A DNA stretch of 10,143 nucleotides from an uncultured Lachnospiraceae bacterium (GTDB lineage: Bacteria; Bacillota; Clostridia; Lachnospirales; Lachnospiraceae), in contig CAKRRJ010000075.1 in assembly GCA_934394615.1 (NCBI GenBank), positions 1 through 10,143 of the forward strand, written 5' to 3'. The notes under the pieces were generated by a model. The model saw only the letters and a list, made by a program, of their open reading frames with translations, was not told the origin of the DNA and did no database searches. Below are positions 5,348 through 10,143 of this stretch, in pieces. The translations under genes and the position numbers were made by a program. Each line of letters starts with the position of its first letter. Position 1 is the stretch's first letter.

Positions 5348-7399
5348 ATGGGAAAATCATTATACATAGCGGAAAAACCAAGCGTGGCGCAGCAGTTTGC
5401 GGATGCGCTGAAAATTTCCGCAAGGCGGTCGGACGGCTATATTGAGTCCGATACCGCAGTGGTAACGTGGTGTGTGGGACACCTGATTACCATGAGTTAC
5501 CCGGAGGCCTACGACCCGGCCTTAAAAAAGTGGAGCCTGCAGACGCTTCCCTTTCTGCCAAAGGAATTTAAATATCAGGTGATCGACGGCGTGTCGAAGC
5601 AGTTTCAGATCGTGAGCCGTCTTTTAAACCGGCCGGATATCGATACCATTTATATTTGTACGGACTCCGGGCGTGAGGGAGAATACATTTATCGCCTGGT
5701 AGATCAGATGGCGGGCGTGAAGGGAAAAACGAGAAAGCGTGTCTGGATCGACTCTCAGACGGAGGAAGAAATTTTACGAGGCATCCGGGAGGCGAAGGAT
5801 TGGAGTGAGTACGACAATCTGGCAGCATCCGCTTATCTGCGCGCGAAGGAAGATTACCTGATGGGAATCAATTTTTCCCGCCTGCTGACCCTGAAATATG
5901 GGCCGGTCATTTCGTCTTATCTGAAAAAGGACTGGACGGTGCTTTCCGTTGGACGAGTGATGACCTGCGTGCTCGGTATGGTGGTGCGGCGGGAGCGGGA
6001 AATCCGAAATTTTGTAAAGACTCCGTTTTACCGGGTCATCGGCACGTTCGCCTCTCAGGACATGAAGTTTGACGCGGAATGGAGGAGCGTGGATGGCTCG
6101 CGCTATTTCCAGTCGCCAAAACTCTATAAGGAGAACGGATTTAAGAAGCGGGAGGATGCGCAGGCACTCCTGGATCTTTTAAACGGAACGGATCCGCTTA
6201 TCGGAGTGCTGAGTAAGGTAGAACGCAAGAAAGAAACCAAAAATCCGCCGCTTCTTTATAACCTGGCAGAGCTTCAGAACGACTGTTCCAAAATGTTTAA
6301 GATCAGCCCGGATGAAACATTAAAGGTGGTACAGGAGTTGTATGAGAAAAAACTGGTGACCTATCCGCGTACCGATGCCCGCGTGCTTTCCACGGCAGTG
6401 GCAAAGGAAATTACGAAAAATATCGGCGGTCTGCGAAATTTTGAGCCGGTAAAAGATTTTGCGCAGGAGATTCTGGATCATGGTTCCTACAAGGGAATTG
6501 CGAAGACCCGCTACGTCAATGACGCGCAGATTACCGATCATTATGCGATCGTACCGACTGGTCAGGGGTTTGGTGCCATGCGGAGCCTTTCTCCGCTTTG
6601 CATGAAGGTTTATGAAGTCGTCGCGAGAAGATTTTTGAGTGTCTTTTATCCGGCGGCAGTCTACCAGAAATACGCGCTGGAACTGACCTGCGGACAGGAA
6701 CACTTTTTTACGAGTTTCCGTGTTCTCACAGAGCAGGGATATCTGAAAGTAGCGGATGTCGGAAAGAAAAAGCGCCAGGAGAGTGGAAACGGCACGGCTT
6801 CCCAGACACAGGACGGAGACGGGGAGGACAAAGATGAGTCTGAGACAAACCGGAAGGACCTGGAAAATCCGGCGTTCATTGCCATGCTGGCATCGCTCAA
6901 AAAGGGCATGCAGCTTCCGGTGGACGGTTTTGCCATCAAGGAGGGCGAGACATCTCCGCCAAAACGCTATTCCTCCGGTTCCATGATCCTTGCCATGGAA
7001 AATGCCGGCCAGCTGATCGAAGATGAAGAACTCCGCGCCCAGATCAAGGGCAGTGGAATCGGAACGAGCGCGACCCGTGCAGAGATTCTGAAAAAACTCG
7101 TGAACATCAAGTATCTGGCACTGAACGGGAAAACCCAGATCATCACGCCGACGCTTCTTGGGGAGCTGGTATTTGATGTGGTTGCCGCGTCCATCCGCCA
7201 GCTTCTGAATCCGGAACTTACGGCGAGCTGGGAAAAGGGTCTCACTTATGTGGCAGAAGGTTCCATCACACCGGATGAATATATGGAAAAGCTGGAGCAT
7301 TTTGTGGCGGGGCGTACCTACGGCGTTTTGCGTCTGAATAACCAGTACCAGCTGCGGGCGTATTTTGAGGCGGCCGGGAAGAATTACACAAAGAAGTAA
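5348..7399 (+). CDS. topB: DNA topoisomerase III (type IA)
   Basis: Type IA topoisomerases pass DNA through a single-strand break and, in the TopB branch, decatenate replicating DNA and process recombination intermediates. The 683 residues begin with the Toprim domain: SLYIAEKPSVAQQF (4-17) with catalytic Glu9, then YICTDSGREGEYIYR (102-116). The usual DxDxE of TopA reads DSGRE here; DxGRE versions are known in TopB-like enzymes. The active-site tyrosine is Tyr339 in LVTYPRTDARVLS. GIGTSATRAEI (570-580) is the conserved domain-I block. An acidic, low-complexity insert occupies about 473-505. No zinc-ribbon tail is present. The start was set at 5348, where AAAGGA lies 11 nt upstream and the conserved sequence begins at once; the open frame extending back to 5255 would translate part of the repeat element. 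The next gene follows after 46 bp without a terminator. Confidence 0.94.
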   Translation: MGKSLYIAEKPSVAQQFADALKISARRSDGYIESDTAVVTWCVGHLITMSYPEAYDPALKKWSLQTLPFLPKEFKYQVIDGVSKQFQIVSRLLNRPDIDTIYICTDSGREGEYIYRLVDQMAGVKGKTRKRVWIDSQTEEEILRGIREAKDWSEYDNLAASAYLRAKEDYLMGINFSRLLTLKYGPVISSYLKKDWTVLSVGRVMTCVLGMVVRREREIRNFVKTPFYRVIGTFASQDMKFDAEWRSVDGSRYFQSPKLYKENGFKKREDAQALLDLLNGTDPLIGVLSKVERKKETKNPPLLYNLAELQNDCSKMFKISPDETLKVVQELYEKKLVTYPRTDARVLSTAVAKEITKNIGGLRNFEPVKDFAQEILDHGSYKGIAKTRYVNDAQITDHYAIVPTGQGFGAMRSLSPLCMKVYEVVARRFLSVFYPAAVYQKYALELTCGQEHFFTSFRVLTEQGYLKVADVGKKKRQESGNGTASQTQDGDGEDKDESETNRKDLENPAFIAMLASLKKGMQLPVDGFAIKEGETSPPKRYSSGSMILAMENAGQLIEDEELRAQIKGSGIGTSATRAEILKKLVNIKYLALNGKTQIITPTLLGELVFDVVAASIRQLLNPELTASWEKGLTYVAEGSITPDEYMEKLEHFVAGRTYGVLRLNNQYQLRAYFEAAGKNYTKK

Positions 7400-7412
7400 A
7401 AAATAATATAAA
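7384..7412 (+). promoter_or_regulatory. Possible promoter before the acyltransferase gene
   Basis: TTACAC (7384-7389) and TATAAA (7407-7412) are 17 bp apart in the very A/T-rich end of topB and gap. The -35 match is weak, and A/T-rich gaps give such matches by chance. The downstream gene has codon use suggesting higher expression than topB, which would fit a separate promoter. Confidence 0.35.
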
Positions 7413-7445
7413 AATAATATATTTGAAAGAAAAGAGGAAATGATC

Positions 7446-8117
7446 ATGAAAAAAGAAGAAATGAAGATCAAAGACCTGTACAGCCTGGAACACACCATGG
7501 CGAAGGAACTGCTGGAGCAGTTTGAGTATCCGTGGGAGGTCCTGGCCCACATTGGCGAGTTTGTAGAGCGTCTGGGTTCCACTCTGCCGAAGGAGGAGTA
7601 TGAAAATCCGGCGGAAGGCATCTGGATCCATAAAACCGCACATGTAGCCCCGACCGCAGGCATCATTGCACCGGTCATCATCGGACCAGAAGCGGAGATC
7701 CGCCACTGCGCATTTATCCGTGGCAAAGTGATCGTGGGAAAAGGCGCAGTTGTTGGCAACTCTACTGAGCTGAAAAATGTGATCCTGTTCGACGGTGTTC
7801 AGGTTCCGCATTACAACTATGTGGGCGATTCCATCCTGGGCTACAAGGCACACATGGGCGCAGGCTCCATCACCTCCAATGTCCGCTCCGACAAGGCTCT
7901 GGTAAAGGTTCATGCAGAAGACGGCGACATCGAGACCGGCTTAAAGAAGTTTGGCGCGATGCTTGGTGACTGCGTTGAAGTAGGCTGCGGCTCCGTCTTA
8001 AACCCGGGAACCGTCATCGGAAAGAACAGCAGCGTATACCCGCTCTCCAGCGTCCGCACCGCAGTCGATGCAGATTCTATCTACAAGAAACAGGGCGAGG
8101 TTGCGAAGAGACAGTAA
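7446..8117 (+). CDS. Left-handed beta-helix acyltransferase (GlmU C-terminal-like)
   Basis: The protein has 223 residues. A helical N-terminal part (about 1-55) is followed by hexapeptide repeats forming a left-handed beta-helix (about 58-205), for example IHKTAHVAPTAGI, APVIIGPEAEI and IRGKVIVGKGAVV. The block PHYNYVGDSILGYKAHMGAG (121-140) resembles the acetyltransferase site of GlmU, where the equivalent histidine (here His122) is the catalytic base and GAGTIT-like residues bind the cofactor. There is no nucleotidyltransferase domain, so names such as UDP-N-acetylglucosamine pyrophosphorylase, often transferred to such proteins, would be misleading. Acetyl-CoA-dependent transfer to a sugar or sugar nucleotide is the likely reaction (inference); the acceptor is unknown. 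AGAGGA (7433-7438) is 7 nt before the ATG at 7446, better than for the overlapping ATG at 7440. Confidence 0.83.
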   Translation: MKKEEMKIKDLYSLEHTMAKELLEQFEYPWEVLAHIGEFVERLGSTLPKEEYENPAEGIWIHKTAHVAPTAGIIAPVIIGPEAEIRHCAFIRGKVIVGKGAVVGNSTELKNVILFDGVQVPHYNYVGDSILGYKAHMGAGSITSNVRSDKALVKVHAEDGDIETGLKKFGAMLGDCVEVGCGSVLNPGTVIGKNSSVYPLSSVRTAVDADSIYKKQGEVAKRQ

Positions 8118-8138
8118 ACAGAAAATGAAAGCGTAACT

Positions 8139-8186
8139 AGAAAAGGGCCGAAAGGCCCAGGCCGCCCAGCTTCGGACTTTATTTTA
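8139..8186. terminator. Bidirectional terminator between the convergent acyltransferase and upp genes
   Basis: GGGCC (8145-8149) and GGCCC (8154-8158) form a compact stem with a GAAA loop on the plus strand. On the minus strand the same stem is followed by TTTTCTAG, ending upp transcripts. On the plus strand, CCGAA (8148-8152) can alternatively pair with TTCGG (8171-8175), followed by ACTTTATTTTAT, ending transcripts from the left. The two genes stop only 71 bp apart, so a shared terminator is expected. Confidence 0.7.
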
Positions 8187-8188
8187 TA

Positions 8189-8818
8189 TTATCTGGTTCC
8201 AAAAATCCGGTCTCCGGCGTCTCCGAGGCCCGGGCAGATATATGCGTTTTCATTCAGGCAGCGGTCCAGATGTCCTACATAGATCTGGATGTCCGGGTGT
8301 GCCTCGTGCAGGCGCTTCAGTCCCTCTGGGGCTGCAATGATGGCCATAAACTTAATATTTTTTCCACCGTGCTGCTTGATGAAATCTACGGCAGCGACTG
8401 CGGAACCGCCGGTTGCGAGCATCGGGTCGGTCACGACGATGGTTCTCTGGTCGATCGGGGTCGGGAGCTTGCAGTAGTACTCGTGCGGCTCGTGGGTCTC
8501 TTCATCGCGGTAGAGGCCGATGTGTCCGACTTTTGCGCTCGGGACCAGGGCCAGGATGCCGTTTACCATGCCGAGGCCGGCGCGCAGGATCGGCACAACA
8601 GCCAGTTTCTTTCCTGCGATCATCGGGGTCATGCAGGTCTCAATCGGGGTTTCCACTTCCACATCCTCGGTCGGAAGGTCGCGCAGTGCCTCATAGCCCA
8701 TGAGCATGGCAATTTCTTCGATGAGGGAGCGGAACTCATTGGTTCCGGTATTTTTGTTCCGGAGGATTGAAATTTTGTGCTGGATAAGCGGGTGGTCAAA
8801 AATAATTACGTTTTCCAT
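8189..8818 (-). CDS. upp: Uracil phosphoribosyltransferase
   Basis: Upp salvages uracil by joining it to PRPP to make UMP. The protein is 209 residues, the standard length. The PRPP-binding loop is [14 protein letters not shown] (127-140). The C-terminal block [15 protein letters not shown] (194-208) forms the uracil site, and PILRAGLGM (76-84) is another family signature. The start is the ATG at 8818, giving the usual MENV...DHPLIQHK opening, with AAAGGA 10 nt upstream. A longer open frame reaching 8884 runs through the promoter and is not translated. The leader is about 40 nt and shows no PyrR-type attenuator. The gene is transcribed on its own: promoter directly upstream, terminator directly downstream. 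Confidence 0.97.
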   Translation of the reverse strand: MENVIIFDHPLIQHKISILRNKNTGTNEFRSLIEEIAMLMGYEALRDLPTEDVEVETPIETCMTPMIAGKKLAVVPILRAGLGMVNGILALVPSAKVGHIGLYRDEETHEPHEYYCKLPTPIDQRTIVVTDPMLATGGSAVAAVDFIKQHGGKNIKFMAIIAAPEGLKRLHEAHPDIQIYVGHLDRCLNENAYICPGLGDAGDRIFGTR

Positions 8819-8865
8819 AAGTGAAATGTCCTTTCTCCTGTATTCGGATCTGATGCCTTTGCACC

Positions 8866-8894
8866 ATTGTAGCAGAATCCCCATGAAATGGCAA
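8866..8894 (-). promoter_or_regulatory. Sigma-A promoter for upp
   Basis: On the minus strand TTGCCA (8889-8894) and TACAAT (8866-8871) are 17 bp apart, each with five of six consensus bases, and a TG one base before the -10 makes it an extended -10. Transcription should begin near 8859. The repeat element copy 2 ends only 6 bp upstream of the -35. Confidence 0.8.
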
Positions 8895-8900
8895 TGGTCC

Positions 8901-9034
8901 GTTACTGTTCACACGTTGTGCAAACAGTAACGGGATTTTGCCGATGCTTCGCATTCCAAATCGGCAAAATCTGCTTCCGCCACTGCATCATACGGCATTT
9001 TCCGTTCAGAAAATGCCTACCCGTGTACAGTATC
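8901..9034 (-). mobile_element. MITE-like hairpin element, copy 2 (134 bp, inverted, no target-site duplication)
   Basis: Read on the minus strand this is the same element as 5188-5320. The stem GGCATTTTC/GAAAATGCC is unchanged, the second stem is extended to GATTTTGCCGAT/ATCGGCAAAATC, and the third stem is GTTACTGTTTGCAC with GTGTGAACAGTAAC. Its 5' terminus reads GATACTGT instead of GTTACTGT, and the 8 bases on each side do not match, so this is an older or rearranged insertion. Its first base is the G of the lipoprotein gene's TAG stop codon. Relative to its neighbours the orientation is the same as copy 1: it follows the stop of the upstream gene and precedes the downstream gene on the coding strand. 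Confidence 0.8.
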
Positions 9035-9891
9035 TATTTATTTTCCGGTGTGTAGACAGCAAGGATGTAGTCTCCGATGGCATGCGCAACCGGAAGAGAG
9101 AAATAGACCGATCCTTCAAATTCGTAGCTGAAACATTCCGGAAAATTTCCGCTGTACGGGAAGTCGGCGTTCTGGAACAGATTCAGATAGTAAGCGTGGT
9201 CATTTTCGGCGAGGAACGTCTTCGCAGCCTCGATCGTCTCAGCGTCTGCCTCCGGAAATGTACAGTCACCGGAAAGCACATAAGAAGCGAGGGTGGAAGG
9301 GTCAGCAATCTGAGACAGACCGATATCCGCACCGGTACCTACATTTACTGTATTGGTGTAGAATACGGCGGATGGATGCGCGCCGCCGTTTACCTGGAAG
9401 CTGCCCTCGTAGCGGATGGCGATGCGGCTCTTTGTGGCAGAGAGCACCTTACAGGTTACGTCCAGGGTATCGTTTGCTTCATCCAGTCCGTAGGCGCTCA
9501 GGATCGAGAGCGCATTGTCTTTGATGTGGTCATTGACGGATGCTTTTACGGATGCATCGGTGATGACCGGATACTGGATGGAAATGTTTCCGTTCCGGTA
9601 AGTATCCAGACGGACAGAGAGCGAAAGGGTTGAGGCAGATCCGCCGGCTGTAGTTCCCTGCGGCTGTCCGGCAGCGTTCTCAATGCCCGGTTCAATGGAA
9701 ATTTCAGAGTTGGCGGACTCTTCCGTTTGGGTGACAGCAGGAGCGGTCTGCACCTGGGATTCGGAAATAGCAGGCTCACTGCCTGCAAGATCGATCCGGT
9801 CATGCTTTTTCTTACAGCCGGACATTAAGCAGACGGTACTGAGCGTCAGGATGGCCAGGGTTATGGTATATTTCATCTTCTTTGGTATCAT
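9034..9891 (-). CDS. Predicted lipoprotein with DUF4163/DUF3298-type (PdaC/RsiV-like) domain
   Basis: The 285-residue protein has a lipoprotein signal peptide: basic MIPKKMK, a hydrophobic core (about 8-22) and the lipobox LMSGC with Cys26 as the expected lipidated residue. A Ser/Thr/Glu/Gln-rich linker runs to about residue 87. The rest resembles the DUF4163 plus DUF3298 pair (about 90-165 and 190-280), including the GGAHPS motif (169-174). The same pair occurs in PdaC and in the anti-sigma factor RsiV, where it can bind lysozyme or precede a catalytic domain; no polysaccharide deacetylase domain is present here. A role at the outer face of the membrane is likely, but the ligand is unknown. 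The ATG at 9912 was rejected: it lies at the expected transcription start, whereas AAGGAGG stands 8 nt before the ATG at 9891. Confidence 0.82.
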   Translation of the reverse strand: MIPKKMKYTITLAILTLSTVCLMSGCKKKHDRIDLAGSEPAISESQVQTAPAVTQTEESANSEISIEPGIENAAGQPQGTTAGGSASTLSLSVRLDTYRNGNISIQYPVITDASVKASVNDHIKDNALSILSAYGLDEANDTLDVTCKVLSATKSRIAIRYEGSFQVNGGAHPSAVFYTNTVNVGTGADIGLSQIADPSTLASYVLSGDCTFPEADAETIEAAKTFLAENDHAYYLNLFQNADFPYSGNFPECFSYEFEGSVYFSLPVAHAIGDYILAVYTPENK

Positions 9892-9918
9892 GGAAAGCAC
9901 CTCCTTTTTCATGTCCCC

Positions 9919-9948
9919 ATTATAGCGCAGGATGGGAGAAAAATACAG
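9919..9948 (-). promoter_or_regulatory. Promoter of the lipoprotein gene
   Basis: A consensus -10, TATAAT, lies at 9919-9924 on the minus strand. The best -35 candidate is poor (TGTATT at 9942-9947, 17 bp away), suggesting an activator or weak use. Transcription would begin near 9912, leaving a leader of about 20 nt that holds the AAGGAGG ribosome binding site. Confidence 0.55.
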
Positions 9949-9996
9949 ATGGGGAGAGTGAAACTAAGAATATCGTAATAAGAGTGAAGAAAATGA

Positions 9997-10053
9997 TAAA
10001 AAGGAAAAAAGAAAGAGCTCCAAAACTGCTGTTACACAGTTCCGAAGCTCTTT
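9997..10053 (-). terminator. Rho-independent terminator of the tRNA-Leu gene
   Basis: A 17-bp stem pairs 10037-10053 with 10012-10028; the minus-strand RNA starts AAAGAGCTTCGG and three pairs are G-U. The 8-nt loop is followed on the minus strand by CTTTTTTCCTTTTT. It starts about 15 nt after the tRNA 3' end. The stretch 9949-9996 between it and the lipoprotein promoter shows nothing recognisable. Confidence 0.88.
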
Positions 10054-10067
10054 GCCCCTGCCAAGGA

Positions 10068-10143
10068 TGCCGGCAGCCGGACTCGAACCGGCACGAGGTC
10101 GCCCCCGTCAGATTTTGAGTCTGATGCGTCTGCCATTCCGCCA
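10068..10143 (-). tRNA. tRNA-Leu (anticodon CAA), 5' end cut by the window edge
   Basis: Read on the minus strand, the window enters at U8, so only the seven 5' acceptor bases are missing. The anticodon stem TCAGA/TCTGA encloses the loop CTCAAAA, with anticodon CAA at 10115-10117, which reads the TTG leucine codon. A long variable arm, typical of class II tRNAs, follows. The T arm is GCCGG-TTCGAGT-CCGGC, and the acceptor strand TGCCGGC ends with discriminator A at 10068. The next bases are TCC, so CCA is not encoded and must be added by the nucleotidyltransferase. Confidence 0.95.

Noticed and set aside
6320..7759. A 479-codon open frame on the minus strand
   Set aside because: It lies antisense to topB and the acyltransferase, both of which show clear family motifs. 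Its translation has no recognisable domain.
8819..8884. Longer upp start at 8884
   Set aside because: The extension covers the promoter -10 and leader; the ATG at 8818 gives the standard 209-residue protein with a ribosome binding site.
8938..9633. A 231-codon open frame on the plus strand
   Set aside because: It is antisense to the lipoprotein gene and starts inside the repeat element; no ribosome binding site or family resemblance.
10068..10143. tRNA-Leu as an integration site for a mobile island using the nearby Xer recombinase
   Set aside because: No repeated tRNA 3' end and no integrase gene next to it; XerD is 6 kb away in a conserved housekeeping context.
1..10143. CRISPR array, riboswitch or phage genes
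   Set aside because: No regularly spaced direct repeats were seen, no gap matches a riboswitch I recognise, and no phage or transposase proteins are encoded.

Overview
The window looks like chromosomal DNA from a Gram-positive clostridial bacterium, most likely a Lachnospiraceae relative (inference). The pointers are moderate GC with A/T-rich gaps, strong AGGAGG-type ribosome binding sites, sigma-A type promoters, a nudF / SpoIIM-like / xerD gene order resembling the Bacillus subtilis nudF-spoIIM-xerD region, and a tRNA-Leu with no encoded CCA. Most genes are housekeeping. No prophage, CRISPR array or transposase gene is visible.

Layout. Plus strand, 1-4380: the 3' two thirds of a DEAD-box RNA helicase with a DbpA-type RNA-binding tail and a terminator; then proC, a Nudix hydrolase (probable ADP-ribose pyrophosphatase) and a small five-helix membrane protein resembling SpoIIM; then an A/T-rich gap holding a 12-bp dyad and a good sigma-A promoter, followed by xerD and a terminator. 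Plus strand, 4400-8117: a membrane-anchored Amidase_2 peptidoglycan amidase, topB (topoisomerase III) and a left-handed beta-helix acyltransferase. A terminator that can work in both directions sits at the convergent junction near 8150. Minus strand, 8189-10143: upp with a clear promoter, a DUF4163/DUF3298-type lipoprotein with its own promoter, and a tRNA-Leu(CAA) with a strong terminator, cut by the window's right edge.

The most interesting structure is a pair of about 133-bp, 91% identical non-coding repeats in opposite orientation, at 5188-5320 (between the amidase and topB) and 8901-9034 (between the lipoprotein gene and upp). Both lie in the same orientation relative to the genes around them. 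The first copy has imperfect 13-bp terminal inverted repeats (GTTACTGT[A/T]CACG) and is flanked by a perfect 8-bp direct duplication, ATAACAAC, which is the signature of a MITE-like non-autonomous transposable element. Removing it restores a 36-nt gap between the amidase gene and topB. The element is almost entirely hairpins. Differences between the copies preserve pairing in the 3' hairpin, and the 3' arm can pair either locally or with the far 5' end, so an RNA-level role after insertion is possible.

Several starts were moved inward from the longest open frame because a ribosome binding site decides them: nudF at 1981, the membrane protein at 2698, the amidase at 4484, topB at 5348, the acyltransferase at 7446, upp at 8818 and the lipoprotein at 9891.
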